Shown in pieces: positions 18,362 through 29,973 of a stretch of 64,000 nt of DNA. The notes beneath the pieces were generated by a model. That model worked only from the letters and a program-made list of their open reading frames with translations. It was not told where the DNA came from and made no database searches. This DNA is from Bacillota bacterium (GTDB lineage Bacteria > Bacillota > Clostridia > Clostridiales > Clostridiaceae): positions 1 to 64,000 of the forward strand of contig JAEXLD010000116.1 of assembly GCA_023445445.1 (NCBI GenBank). The letters run 5' to 3'. Numbering within the stretch: the stretch's first letter is position 1; every line of letters starts with the position of its first letter. The position numbers and the translations under genes are program-made.

Positions 18362-18612
18362 TAACAATGCACTTTTAGCAATGCATAATGCATAATTGGT
18401 AATGCATAATTAAAGAAATAACTCAGACAAGCTGAGTTATGAAATTTATAAATTCCAGAAGGAATTTAATCCTTAATTCTTTAATTACTTCCATTTTACA
18501 AATGCAAAAGAGAAGCTTTATTCTTTCATTTCAAAAACTCCCTAAGGAGTTTTCACCTTAATTATGCATTATGCATTACGCATTATGCATTATATTTGTG
18601 CATTACGCATTA
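18362..18612. repeat. Modular palindromic repeat, GCATAAT subtype
   Basis: The gap 18188-18629 holds this copy. The left end has GCATAATGCATAATT units (18379-18412). The left hairpin is ATAACTCAGacaaGCTGAGTTAT (18417-18441). The middle hairpin is AAATTCCagaAGGAATTT (18452-18470). The right hairpin is AAAACTCCCTAAGGAGTTTT (18533-18552). The right end has inverted ATTATGCATTATGCATTACGC units (18560-18612). The architecture equals the ATGTAGA subtype but the terminal repeat is different. Confidence 0.75.
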
Positions 18613-18629
18613 TGCATTGTATTATATTT

Positions 18630-18893
18630 TTAGTTTTTAACATTTTTAATTGGTATATTAGCAACTAATGCTGGGCTATTACCTTCTAAATTTTCACTTT
18701 TGCTTACAGCTATTTCAACATCGTCAATATCTATTTCTATATATTTAGATAGTACATCTAATATTTCTAATCTTATTTTATCAAGAGTTTCATGAGGTAA
18801 ATCACCTCTATCATGTATTAATATTAATTTCAATCTATCTTTTGCAACTTCTTTTGGTGTTGGCTTTCCTGAAAACTTTTTAAAAAAATCCAC
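18630..18893 (-). CDS. minE: Cell division topological specificity factor MinE
   Basis: MinE stimulates MinD ATPase and drives the Min oscillation that places the division septum. The 87-residue protein has the N-terminal membrane-targeting helix (MDFFKKFSG), the MinD-contact region (AKDRLKLILIHDR), and the C-terminal dimer domain with EILDVLSKYIEID. It starts with GTG at 18893, with GGGGGAG upstream. It lies 16 bases after minD and is last in minCDE. Confidence 0.95.
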   Translation of the reverse strand: MDFFKKFSGKPTPKEVAKDRLKLILIHDRGDLPHETLDKIRLEILDVLSKYIEIDIDDVEIAVSKSENLEGNSPALVANIPIKNVKN

Positions 18894-18909
18894 CTCTCAA
18901 CTCCCCCTC

Positions 18910-19704
18910 TTAACGCTTAAATAATTTTTTAATTGATGCGAAAAAGCCTTCTCCACCAGTTTTTAAATCAAGTAAAGGTACTTCTTCTCCCATTATTCTT
19001 CTTGCTATATTTCTAAATGCTTGGCCAGAAATTGACTTGTCATCTAAAACTATAGGCTCCCCTTTATTTGTTGAAACAGTAATGTTTTTATCATCAGGAA
19101 CTACTCCTAATAATTCTATTGATAAAGTCTCAATTATATCAGGAACATCAAGCATATCCCCTCTTTGTGTCATTTCATAATTTAATCTATTTATTATTAC
19201 TGAATGATCATCTAATCCTTTAGAATCTAATTTTCCAATAACTCTATCTGCATCTCTAACAGAAGTTATTTCAGGGTTAACAACTACAATTGCTCTATCA
19301 GCACCCACTACTGAATTTTCAAAGCCTTGTTCAATACCTGCTGGACAATCTATTAATATATAATCGAAATCCTCTTTCAATTCATTTACTATCTTTAACA
19401 TATCTTGAGGTCTAATATCATCTTTGTCCTTAGTTTGAGCTGTTGGCAGCAAACAAAGATTTTGATATCTTTTGTCTTTAATTAATGCTTGTTTCAATCT
19501 ACATCTGTTTTCTATAACATCTGAAATTGTATAGACTATTCTATTTTCTAAGCCCATTAATACATCTAAATTTCTAAGACCTGTATCTCCATCTACAACT
19601 ACAACTCTTTTATTTAAAGCTGCTAAGGCTGTTCCAATATTTGCTGTAGTTGTTGTTTTACCAACCCCACCTTTACCTGATGTAATAACTATAGAAATTC
19701 CCAT
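18910..19704 (-). CDS. minD: Septum site-determining ATPase MinD
   Basis: This is a ParA/MinD-family membrane ATPase of 264 residues. It has the deviant Walker A SGKGGVGKTTTTAN (about 8-21), switch I (VDGDTGLRNLDVLMG), switch II (LIDCPAGIE) and a C-terminal amphipathic membrane-targeting helix (FFASIKKLFKR). It binds MinC and is regulated by MinE. It lies 19 bases after minC. Confidence 0.97.
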   Translation of the reverse strand: MGISIVITSGKGGVGKTTTTANIGTALAALNKRVVVVDGDTGLRNLDVLMGLENRIVYTISDVIENRCRLKQALIKDKRYQNLCLLPTAQTKDKDDIRPQDMLKIVNELKEDFDYILIDCPAGIEQGFENSVVGADRAIVVVNPEITSVRDADRVIGKLDSKGLDDHSVIINRLNYEMTQRGDMLDVPDIIETLSIELLGVVPDDKNITVSTNKGEPIVLDDKSISGQAFRNIARRIMGEEVPLLDLKTGGEGFFASIKKLFKR

Positions 19705-19723
19705 TTTTTATCTCCCTCCAACG

Positions 19724-20377
19724 CTATATATATTTCTTTGGTAAATACGGTTCCACTATAATAGTATTATCTTTAATTTTTGCAAGCTCTGGATAAGATG
19801 GCTTAATACCATCCTCTGGAGCAATAGTAACTATGTCAGCTATTTGAAGTATTTCTGGTTGAAGATTAAATGCTGATATTACAGCTTTCTTATTACCACC
19901 TACTCCTGCATGCACGTGTCCTCTAATAGTTCCTAAAACTATTATATTCCCTCCTGCATATACCTCTGCTCCATTATTAATATCCCCAATAATTACTATG
20001 TTTCCATAATATTTAATTTGTTGTCCACCTCTTATTGTTTTCTTTATAAACTTTGTTTTTCCTTCATATATTCCATTAAATATTTTATTTTCTTTTTTAT
20101 CTTTAGATTCTGATTTCTTAATATCTTCAAAAATACAGTCTTTAATTTGAATTTTTTCAAATAAAGCATCTTTTAACCTTGATACATCTTCTTCATTTAA
20201 TAACTTTAAATTTGTCTCTATTTTAAGGGATGCTCCTTTATAGAAGCCCTTTCCAACAGATAATTTTTTTATTAAGGTTTCTAACATATCATCAAAGTTA
20301 TTAAACTTATCCATGTCTATTGTTGCATTGATACCATCCTTAGTACCTCTTATTTCAATTTTACTATGTACTTTCAT
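19724..20377 (-). CDS. minC: Septum site-determining protein MinC
   Basis: MinC blocks FtsZ assembly away from midcell. The 217-residue protein has an N-terminal FtsZ-inhibiting domain (1 to about 90) and the C-terminal beta-helical MinD-binding domain, with IKYYGNIVIIGDINNGAEVYAGGNIIVLGTIRGHVHAGVGG (split between about residues 120 and 165). GGAGGG precedes the ATG. It heads minCDE and follows the mrdA terminator. Confidence 0.95.
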   Translation of the reverse strand: MKVHSKIEIRGTKDGINATIDMDKFNNFDDMLETLIKKLSVGKGFYKGASLKIETNLKLLNEEDVSRLKDALFEKIQIKDCIFEDIKKSESKDKKENKIFNGIYEGKTKFIKKTIRGGQQIKYYGNIVIIGDINNGAEVYAGGNIIVLGTIRGHVHAGVGGNKKAVISAFNLQPEILQIADIVTIAPEDGIKPSYPELAKIKDNTIIVEPYLPKKYI

Positions 20378-20511
20378 TGGCCACCCTCCACCAATTACAC
20401 TTACTTATTATCAAAAATGTCTGATACTTATAATTATACAATTATAATCTACAACTTAACAACCTAATTTTGTATTAAATTAAAAAAATCGGAGAAAATC
20501 AATATTATTAT

Positions 20512-20549
20512 AAAAGTAAAAAGCTGAGAAAACCCAGCTTTTTACTTTT
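20512..20549 (-). terminator. Terminator of the mre-mrdA operon
   Basis: A perfect 15-base stem pairs 20512-20526 (AAAAGTAAAAAGCTG) with 20535-20549. Read on the minus strand it ends in AGCTTTTTACTTTT. It lies 15 bases past the mrdA stop and separates it from minC. Confidence 0.85.
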
Positions 20550-20564
20550 AATTACTATATTTTA

Positions 20565-23501
20565 TTAATTACTTAATTTAATGCTATCATCCTTATTATC
20601 CTTTAGTGGAGATTCCAATACATATTTTCTAAAAGACTCTGATTTAGAACCATAAGAAGGATCTAATTCTAATAACTTTTCTTTAAAATAAGCTTCATAT
20701 ATAGCCTTATGAATAGTTGCACCCTCACTACCTCTGAAGCCATCATAAATAGTTGAAAATATAGCTATTTCCGGATCATCTAAAGGTGCAAAACTAATAT
20801 AGTTACCATAAGCTAATCTTCCTTGAATCTTATAATTTTCATCTGTACTAAAGTCAGCTGTACCCGTTTTTCCTGCAACCTTAATTGGGAAATTACCAAA
20901 AGCTTGGTATGCAGTACCATTATTGGGACTTGTATTAACTCTGTACATTCCATCTTTAACAGCTTGAAGGTATTCTGCTGGTATATCTATTTGATCAATT
21001 ATTTCTGGTTCAAATTCTTGTAATACTTCACCTGTTGGTGATGTAATTTTATCTACAAGAGTTAACTTACGTCTAGTTCCTCCATTAGCTAATGTTGCAA
21101 CATAGTTTGCAATTTGGACAGGAGTAAAGTTATTCATACCTTGCCCAATAGCACTAGATATAATTTGTCCTGGAGTTTTAATCTGAAGTCCCGCATTACT
21201 TATAATGTAATAAGCTATTGCATCTGAAATAGTTCCAGCCTCTTCATCTATATCTACAGTTCTTCTTTTAGATGTTTCAATTACTGAAGCTTTAAATTCA
21301 TCAGATAAATCCATTACCTTCTTAATATATGGAACTAAACTTTCAGCGTATTTAGTAGTGTCAGATACTTCTTCATCTGTTCCTACCTTTGCTAAAGTTT
21401 CTTTCATATAATTTTTCAAAGCATTTTTCGCTTCTTTTAAAGTGTCTGAATCATTATCACTATCTTCTATATTTAATGGTACAAAAGAATAACTATAATA
21501 ATTTCCTGCCTTTAAAGCATCTACTATTTCATACATAGGAGTATTTACTATTTGATTTTTCCATGACTCAAAATTATAAACTTGACCAAAGGACTCTTCA
21601 ATTTGAATTCCTGTAGACATAGTTTTAGAATTTTGTTTACTTGGTTCTACTCCAAGTCCAAACTTCCATGCATATTTAGCAAGAGTATTTAAAGCTTCAA
21701 TATTTCCACCACTTACATCTCCTCCACTATTTTTATATAATCTATACCCTAACTCATAAAAATAGTAATTTGATGATACTTCTAGAGCTTTTCTTAAATC
21801 AGTTGCTCCATTTGCTGTACCTTGGAAGTTCTTTAATACCATTCCTGGCAAATCTTCTTTACTCCATGTACCAGAGGTATCATTCATAACTTCATATTGA
21901 TTAACTACCCCTTCCATTAATCCTGCAATGGCAGTAAGAGGCTTAAAAGTTGATCCAGCTGGAAGAAGCCCTTGTGTTGCATAATTGAAAAAAGGCTTAG
22001 GATAAGTATCAAACTTATCTTCTCTTTTACCTGTTTCTTCATTTATAGGGAATAAATAATCCATTCCTCCAGTAGCACCAGTTCTTTGTATAAATTCCTT
22101 GGCATAGCTTTCTATATCTGGACTAAAGTATTGTCGAGATAACTCATCAGTTAGCTTTCCTGGAATAGAGAATACATTTGGATCATATCCTGGATAACTT
22201 ACCATAGCAATAATTTTACCAGTTTTAATTTCAATTGCTACTGCTGCACCTCTTGTTGCATTTGGAGCTATACTACTCCTTATACGATTCATAGTATCTT
22301 GCATAGCTTGTTCTGCAGCATACTGAACATCTTTATTAATAGTTAAGTGTACATTATTTCCTGGATAAGAATCTAATTTAAATAACTCCTCTGTAACTCT
22401 TCCTTGAGAGTTTACTTTAACTGTAGTTCCACCTTTAGTTCCTTTTAATTGATCTTCTAAAGCAGACTCTATACCAGCAACTCCTATTAAATCCGAAGAT
22501 ACATCATATCCTCTTAGTTCATAATTATTTTCTTTAGATGAATCTATTGAAGATAAATATCCTATTACTCCTGAAGCTAAGCTATTATATGGATAAAATC
22601 TAATAGGCTCTATACTTACATCAATACCTGGTAAATCATTTAATTTTTGATACATAATAAAAGCAGTATCTTTCTTTATATTAGATGCAATGGTTACAGC
22701 TCTATATCCATTAAAGCTTTGCATTTTAATAGCATCTTTTACAACAACATATTTTCTTACATCTTGAATTGAATATGTTTCTAAAAGTTCATCTAATATT
22801 TCCTTACCAGACATTTCTTTATACTTATCATTATAAGCATCAACTCTAGCATTATAAGCTTTATTTGTCTCTCCCTCTTCTCTAGATGGCACTGGATTTA
22901 CTAGTTCTTGAAGACTATAACTCTTAACTAATTTATAGAAGGTTTCTTCTGCTGATATTTTTAATAATTCTTCATCAACTTGTTCTGTTTCTTTATCATT
23001 AAATTCAGTCTTTTGATTTCCAAATAGGTCTCTCTCTATTTCTTCATTAAGACCTCTATCTCTTTTAAATCTTATTTCAACAACTTTTTTTGTACTTTCA
23101 TCATCTGTTTTAAAATCAAAGTAGAATTTACCACTACTATCTACTTTTAACATTAATTCATCTTCAAAATTTTCCCCATTTTGTGAAAGTATATTAAATA
23201 CCTTATCCATAGTTCCATAAAAATTTTCATTCTTATCATTAGGCTTAGTATATGTTAAGGTATAAGTTTGAATATTACTTGCTAAAACATTTCCTTCACT
23301 ATCGTATATTTTCCCTCTAGGAGCATTTTCAGAAATAAGTCTTGTTGAACTAATATCAGCTCTTTCTTTATAATCTTCATGTTTATATACTTGAAGATAA
23401 ACTAGCTTTGCAATAAAGGTAGTAAAAAGAGCTATCATTATTATATTTAAAACAGTATATCTAGAAATTTTCTTTTTCTTTTTGGGTTTATTTACTATCA
23501 T
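20565..23501 (-). CDS. mrdA: Class B penicillin-binding protein 2 (elongasome transpeptidase)
   Basis: This is a transpeptidase that crosslinks peptidoglycan for cell elongation. It has an N-terminal transmembrane helix (about 18-37) and a PBP dimer domain (about 50-370). The transpeptidase domain has S-x-x-K in AGSTFKPLTAI, S-x-N in VSSNYYFYELG and K-T-G in AGKTGTADF. At 978 residues it is longer than the common 600-750, because of insertions in the dimer domain and after SxN, as seen in clostridial PBP2. Its start overlaps the mreD stop by four bases (ATGA), so the genes are translationally coupled. Confidence 0.95.
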   Translation of the reverse strand: MIVNKPKKKKKISRYTVLNIIMIALFTTFIAKLVYLQVYKHEDYKERADISSTRLISENAPRGKIYDSEGNVLASNIQTYTLTYTKPNDKNENFYGTMDKVFNILSQNGENFEDELMLKVDSSGKFYFDFKTDDESTKKVVEIRFKRDRGLNEEIERDLFGNQKTEFNDKETEQVDEELLKISAEETFYKLVKSYSLQELVNPVPSREEGETNKAYNARVDAYNDKYKEMSGKEILDELLETYSIQDVRKYVVVKDAIKMQSFNGYRAVTIASNIKKDTAFIMYQKLNDLPGIDVSIEPIRFYPYNSLASGVIGYLSSIDSSKENNYELRGYDVSSDLIGVAGIESALEDQLKGTKGGTTVKVNSQGRVTEELFKLDSYPGNNVHLTINKDVQYAAEQAMQDTMNRIRSSIAPNATRGAAVAIEIKTGKIIAMVSYPGYDPNVFSIPGKLTDELSRQYFSPDIESYAKEFIQRTGATGGMDYLFPINEETGKREDKFDTYPKPFFNYATQGLLPAGSTFKPLTAIAGLMEGVVNQYEVMNDTSGTWSKEDLPGMVLKNFQGTANGATDLRKALEVSSNYYFYELGYRLYKNSGGDVSGGNIEALNTLAKYAWKFGLGVEPSKQNSKTMSTGIQIEESFGQVYNFESWKNQIVNTPMYEIVDALKAGNYYSYSFVPLNIEDSDNDSDTLKEAKNALKNYMKETLAKVGTDEEVSDTTKYAESLVPYIKKVMDLSDEFKASVIETSKRRTVDIDEEAGTISDAIAYYIISNAGLQIKTPGQIISSAIGQGMNNFTPVQIANYVATLANGGTRRKLTLVDKITSPTGEVLQEFEPEIIDQIDIPAEYLQAVKDGMYRVNTSPNNGTAYQAFGNFPIKVAGKTGTADFSTDENYKIQGRLAYGNYISFAPLDDPEIAIFSTIYDGFRGSEGATIHKAIYEAYFKEKLLELDPSYGSKSESFRKYVLESPLKDNKDDSIKLSN

Positions 23502-23989
23502 CTAAACCTCCATGATCTCTTTTTATAATTTTTATTATAAAGCCTTAAAACAAAATCATATCCTAAAAACATTATTATTGAACTATATATTGATGAATAT
23601 ATACCAACTTCAATATTTATAGTTTTTCCAGCCATTTTTAATACTAAAAATATTGATATTACTTTTAGCATATATAAAAACATCATAGATATAGTTGGTA
23701 TAAGTTTCTTTTCTCTATATATATTTTCTCCTATAACAGCTGCAAGTAAGCAAATTAACATGTTAATTAAAGCATTTACTCCAAAGCCTTCATAAAAATA
23801 TATATCTTGTAATAATCCTGAAATAACTCCAACAAAAACAGCTTCTTTTTTTCCGTATATAATAGAATAAGCTATTGAAAAGACAAAAAGTAAACTTGGA
23901 AAGGCTCCTTTAATAGCTAAAAAAGGCATAAAGGAATTATCAAGTATTAAAAGTACTAATGAAATTAAAACTATAATCCACTTTTTCAT
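23498..23989 (-). CDS. mreD: Rod shape-determining protein MreD
   Basis: This is an integral membrane protein of 163 residues with five or six hydrophobic segments; it is poorly conserved, but its place between mreC and mrdA is diagnostic. LLQDIYFYEGFGVNAL matches the family's central motif. It belongs to the elongasome scaffold. Confidence 0.92.
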   Translation of the reverse strand: MKKWIIVLISLVLLILDNSFMPFLAIKGAFPSLLFVFSIAYSIIYGKKEAVFVGVISGLLQDIYFYEGFGVNALINMLICLLAAVIGENIYREKKLIPTISMMFLYMLKVISIFLVLKMAGKTINIEVGIYSSIYSSIIMFLGYDFVLRLYNKNYKKRSWRFR

Positions 23990-23998
23990 ATTCTACCT

Positions 23999-24849
23999 CT
24001 AATTAGCATATTTAACTTCTCTAGTTTCCTTTGGAACAATAACAAATAATTCTTCTAATTTATTAAAATCAACATAAGGTTTTACTATTGCTGTTTTCAT
24101 AACTTTTATTTCATCACTCTCAACAGAAATAACCTCTCCAATTCTAATTTCCTTAGGATATATTTGTCCAAGCCCTGAAGTTAATATTACATCCCCTTCT
24201 TTTATTTCAGAATCTAATGGTAAATTAGTTACCTTTGTTAATCCCTTATTAGTACGAGTTATATATCCCTTTAATATTCCTGTAGTCTCCCTAGTACTAT
24301 TAACCATAACTGATACAGCTATGTTTTCATTTAGTAAACTTTCTACAATAGACCAATTAGACCCTGTACTGGTAACCTGTCCCACTAAGCCTTTGTCTGA
24401 AATCACTACCATATCTTTTTTTAACCCGTCATTTTCACCTTTATCTATTATATATCCATCAGAAAAGCTTTCTCCACTATATCCAATTATTTCAGTTCCT
24501 ATATATTCATAATTATCTTTTGAATTCTTAAAGTTTAGAACTTCTCTTAACCTATCATTTTCTTCTTTAAATTTATCGTATTCTAAAAGCTTATTTTTAA
24601 GTTCGACATTCTCCTTGCTTAATTCCTTATTTTCATTTTTTACCTTAGAAAAATTCAAGAAAAAATCTAAAGAACTCTTTACTCTATCACCAATTGAATA
24701 AACTACCTTTTGTAGAGGATTTATTGTACTACCCAAACCACTTGAAACAGCATCTTTTTTTTCATTATTCATTGTATAAATAATTATACCTAAAAAGGCA
24801 ACTGACAGCACTATTACAGTAGCTGCCAGTTTATTCTTATGACGTTTCA

Positions 24850-24850
<1 letters not shown>
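23999..24850 (-). CDS. mreC: Rod shape-determining protein MreC
   Basis: MreC links MreB to the PBP2/RodA synthase outside the membrane. The 283-residue protein has a transmembrane helix (about 10-28), a coiled coil (about 65-110, NKELSKENVELKNKLLEYDKF) and a two-lobed beta domain. The ATG shares one base with the mreB stop (TAATG). It has a GAGG ribosome binding site. Confidence 0.95.
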
Positions 24851-26575
<1,725 letters not shown>

Positions 26576-26628
26576 AAATAAACTCCTAAAAATAATAACT
26601 TTATTTATAAATATACCCTAAAACTCTA

Positions 26629-27204
26629 TTATTTAACCCTATTTAGCATTTTATTTAGAAGATTTAATGGTAATCCAACTACATTATAAAAACACCCCTT
26701 AATTTCTTCAACAAAAATGCCTCCATAACCTTGTATTCCATAGGCACCTGCTTTATCAAGCGGCTCACCAGTTTTTATGTAATCAAATATTTCTTTGTCT
26801 GTCAAATCACTCATTTTTACTTCGGTATATATAGCAGATTCTTCAATCTTATTATTATACATATTAATAACAACTATACCGGAATAAACCCTATGAGTTT
26901 TACCACTTAATTCTCTTAACATTCTATATGCATCTTCTTCATTTTTTGGCTTTCCTAGAATCTTACCATTTAATACAACTACAGTATCTCCAGCAATAAT
27001 TATAGAATTATCTTGAAGGCTTTCCTTTGTACTAATTGCTTTTCCTTTAGCCAAATTAACAACATATTCTTCTACATTTCCATTAAATAAAACAGAATCT
27101 TCATCAAAGTTACTAACTTCAATTTCAAAATCACTAATTATTCTATGTAATAGTTCTTGTCTTCTTTCTGATGCTGATGCTAAAACATATTTCAAACCTA
27201 TCAC
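26629..27204 (-). CDS. maf: Maf-like nucleoside triphosphate pyrophosphatase
   Basis: Maf proteins hydrolyse non-canonical or modified NTPs (dTTP/UTP type) and are linked to septum inhibition. The 191-residue protein has the substrate loop ASASERRQELL and the catalytic motif GDTVVVLNGKILGKPKNEEDA. The start is GTG at 27204; a TTG three codons later is an alternative, as the ribosome binding site is unclear. It lies upstream of radC-mreB, the common arrangement. Confidence 0.93.
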   Translation of the reverse strand: MIGLKYVLASASERRQELLHRIISDFEIEVSNFDEDSVLFNGNVEEYVVNLAKGKAISTKESLQDNSIIIAGDTVVVLNGKILGKPKNEEDAYRMLRELSGKTHRVYSGIVVINMYNNKIEESAIYTEVKMSDLTDKEIFDYIKTGEPLDKAGAYGIQGYGGIFVEEIKGCFYNVVGLPLNLLNKMLNRVK

Positions 27205-27246
27205 ATCCTATTTTTATATTATTGAAAAAACAGCATGGTTTAAAAC

Positions 27247-27346
27247 TAAATAAAGACAAAGATAGTTGCCTCTATCTTATATCTAATATAGTTTATCATT
27301 ATATAAGAGTTGAAACAAGTAACTTTGTCTTTCTTTATTTAAATTT
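27247..27346. repeat. Long imperfect inverted repeat between the SPOR gene and maf
   Basis: AAATAAAGACAAAGATAGTTGC near 27247 is inverted at 27325-27346 (GTAACTTTGTCTTTCTTTATTT) with mismatches. A shorter inner pair, CTTATAT and ATATAAG, also occurs. It does not carry the loop of the dispersed hairpin family. It may be a terminator or leader structure. Confidence 0.4.
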
Positions 27347-27397
27347 TATTTATTTTTAAGAGTTTTGTAATAATATTCCAAACAGGTTTTTTTATCT

Positions 27398-28102
27398 TTA
27401 TATCTTACTTAATATTGAATATATATACTCTAATTCTTCTACAATATTATTCTTATTTATAGCCTCTGGTAATACTTTAATATGTTCTTTATATTCCTTT
27501 AATATATCAACTTTATCTCCACTAGAAATTTCCTCTAAATTATTAATCCAAGTTTTAAAATCACTAGTATTAACTTCTTTCACTTCTTCTTTTTCTACTG
27601 TATTTAATATTTCTAAATACCCTACTGTAATGGCACTAAGTTGATTTTCCACCTTATCACTCTTATTTAATTCTAATTTTACCTTAATATTATCTATTCC
27701 CTTTGATTTTAGAGCTTCCATAAGAGCATTACTATTTTCTTCTGTTGTAATTCCAGCAAGCACTCTATATTTCCCTTCTGCATCCTTAACTATAAAAGAA
27801 TTAAAGTCACTACTTATTTTATCTAAAACCTGTTTAGCATTTTCCTCCTTAGAAAAATATCCACATTGAATTAAACTAAAGGTTTCTATTTCTTCAGTTG
27901 AGGAATTCTCAGTATTATTACTTTCTTCCACCTTAGGATTTCCATTAACGTCCTTTAATCCACCCATATTAGGAACTACTTTAAGTAACAACCATGCAGC
28001 AAGCACACCTATAGCTATTGCAGATAGTGTTGTCATTAATAAAGAAGTTAAAAGTTTAATACCATTATTTTTCTTTTTGTATTGATATTTTGTGTACTTC
28101 AT
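27398..28102 (-). CDS. SPOR-domain membrane protein
   Basis: The protein has a cytoplasmic basic N-terminus, one transmembrane helix (about 17-43) and an extracellular SPOR domain (FSLIQCGYFSKEENAKQVLDKI..., about 75-145). A helical C-terminal region of unknown role follows. SPOR domains bind denuded glycan strands at division sites. The start was set at ATG 28102, because GGAGG precedes it by nine bases; the ATG three codons earlier abuts the ribosome binding site. It lies upstream of maf-radC-mre. The length is about 234 residues. Confidence 0.85.
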   Translation of the reverse strand: MKYTKYQYKKKNNGIKLLTSLLMTTLSAIAIGVLAAWLLLKVVPNMGGLKDVNGNPKVEESNNTENSSTEEIETFSLIQCGYFSKEENAKQVLDKISSDFNSFIVKDAEGKYRVLAGITTEENSNALMEALKSKGIDNIKVKLELNKSDKVENQLSAITVGYLEILNTVEKEEVKEVNTSDFKTWINNLEEISSGDKVDILKEYKEHIKVLPEAINKNNIVEELEYIYSILSKI

Positions 28103-28202
28103 TTTTATCATCCTCCTCTATCCATAGTTCATATATATTCTAGCTATCTTATTAATATTCATTATGTAAAACAATTATTTTATTTAAAACACGGAACTTT
28201 TA

Positions 28203-28324
28203 ACAATGCGTAATGCATAATTGATAATGCATAATTGTTGTAATAATTCAGATAAGCTGAATTATAAAATTTATAAACTCCTTTGGAGTTTATTCCTTAA
28301 TTATGCATTACGCATTATGCATTA
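28203..28324. repeat. Modular palindromic repeat, GCATAAT subtype
   Basis: The left end is GCGTAATGCATAATT and a second GCATAATT. The left hairpin is ATAATTCAGataAGCTGAATTAT (28243-28265). The right hairpin is AAACTCCttTGGAGTTT (28274-28290). The right end is inverted ATTATGCATTACGCATTATGC. It is the cleanest single copy in the window, about 120 bases long. Confidence 0.8.
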
Positions 28325-28337
28325 TTAATTAAAGAAA

Positions 28338-28367
28338 AAGCTGGTCTATAAAACTATAGCCAGCTTT
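28338..28367 (-). terminator. Terminator of pepD
   Basis: AAAGCTGGTCTATA and TATAGCCAGCTTT pair with one bulge, and on the minus strand TTTTTC follows. It lies 15 bases after the pepD stop. Confidence 0.8.
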
Positions 28368-28381
28368 CTCTATTTATACAA

Positions 28382-29833
28382 TTATTTTAATTCCTTTAGT
28401 ACTTCTAATAAGTATTCCCAAACATTTTTAACTGATGGAATACTCATATGTTCTTGTGGAGTATGAACATCAAAAAGATCTGGTCCAAAACTTATCATAT
28501 CAAGTTTTCCTAGCTTTTCATTAAATAATCCACATTCAACTCCTGCATGAATTGCTACTATCTTAGCATCTTTTCCATACATTCTCTTATAAACATCTTG
28601 GCATAATCCTCTTACTTTTGATTCACTATCATATTGCCATTCTGGATATCCAGCAGTAGTTTCAAATTCTGCACCAAGTAATTCTCCTATAGTCTTACTT
28701 CTTAAAACTATTTCATCCTTTAATGATGCAACTGAACTTCTTATTGCACTATCGAATTCAACAACATCTCCATTAGTTGTTACTACTCCTAAATTAGTAG
28801 AACTTTCAACTAAATCTTCTATTTCAACACTATTTGTATTTATTCCATTTGGAATTAAGTATAATAGGTTTACTGCTTTTTCAGTATCAACTCTTGTAAA
28901 TAGTTTTTCTACTTTTTCAGTATTTTCTATTATAGAAACATTAACTCCTGGATCTTGAGTTTTTAATTCATTTACTAAAATTGCATTCCATGAATTAATT
29001 ATTTCCTTTGCCTTTTCTACATCTTGTGATTTTAAAGCTATTATAGCATCTGCTTCTCTTGGAATAGCATTATTCTTAGATCCACCATGAACTGATGCTA
29101 ATTTATAATCTACAGGTAATAAGGATTTTAAAATTCTACCCATTATTTTATTTGAGTTTCCTCTTTCCTTATTAATTTCCATGCCTGAGTGACCACCCTT
29201 TAGTCCTCTTATAGCAATATGTAAGAAGTTATTGTAATAACCTATTTCTTCTAAATTAACCTTTAATATATGCTTACTTCTTACTCCACCAGCACAGCTT
29301 ACTAATAAATGTCCTTCTTCCTCATTATCTATATTTAAAAGAATTTTTCCTGTAATATGTTCTTTTGAAACTGCCATAGCTCCTGTCATTCCAGTTTCTT
29401 CATCTGTTGTTATTAATACTTCTAGTGGTGGATGTGGAATATCTGTAGAGTCTAATATAGCTAATGAATACGCTACTGCAATACCATTATCTGATCCTAA
29501 AGTAGTATCAGTTGCATAAACCATATCATCTACAACTCTTAATTTTATTGGATCCTTTTCAAAATCATGTTCTGTTCCTTTATTCTTTTCACAAACCATA
29601 TCCATATGACCTTGAAGAATTACAGTTGGTGAATTCTCATAGCCTTTTGTTCCTGGCTTTTTAATTATTACATTTAATGCTTCATCTTGATATACTTCTA
29701 AATTAAGCTTCTTGGCTACACTTACTAAATAATCACTTATAGCCTTTTCATTTCCTGATCCTCTTGGTATTTGTGAAATTTCTTCGAAATATTGAAAAAC
29801 CTTTTTAGGTTCTAAATTTTGTAAAATATTCAT
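28382..29833 (-). CDS. pepD: Aminoacyl-histidine dipeptidase (PepD, M20 family)
   Basis: This is a zinc dipeptidase that splits Xaa-His and other dipeptides in the cytoplasm. The M20 ligands are visible: GHMDMVCEK (His and catalytic Asp), TTLGSDNGIA (bridging Asp) and DEETGMTGA (catalytic Glu-Glu). The length of 483 matches PepD. It has an AAGGAG ribosome binding site. It is a single gene with its own terminator, divergent from pyruvate kinase. Confidence 0.94.
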   Translation of the reverse strand: MNILQNLEPKKVFQYFEEISQIPRGSGNEKAISDYLVSVAKKLNLEVYQDEALNVIIKKPGTKGYENSPTVILQGHMDMVCEKNKGTEHDFEKDPIKLRVVDDMVYATDTTLGSDNGIAVAYSLAILDSTDIPHPPLEVLITTDEETGMTGAMAVSKEHITGKILLNIDNEEEGHLLVSCAGGVRSKHILKVNLEEIGYYNNFLHIAIRGLKGGHSGMEINKERGNSNKIMGRILKSLLPVDYKLASVHGGSKNNAIPREADAIIALKSQDVEKAKEIINSWNAILVNELKTQDPGVNVSIIENTEKVEKLFTRVDTEKAVNLLYLIPNGINTNSVEIEDLVESSTNLGVVTTNGDVVEFDSAIRSSVASLKDEIVLRSKTIGELLGAEFETTAGYPEWQYDSESKVRGLCQDVYKRMYGKDAKIVAIHAGVECGLFNEKLGKLDMISFGPDLFDVHTPQEHMSIPSVKNVWEYLLEVLKELK

Positions 29834-29973
29834 TTTATTATCTCCTTTACTGCTAAATTATGTTAGAATGATATTATAAATAAAGTATATCATAGTATAT
29901 ATGATACTTAAATTATATTTTTTTATTATACTTATTCAGAATTTTCACAAATTTTATGTTTTGAGGTGATGTT

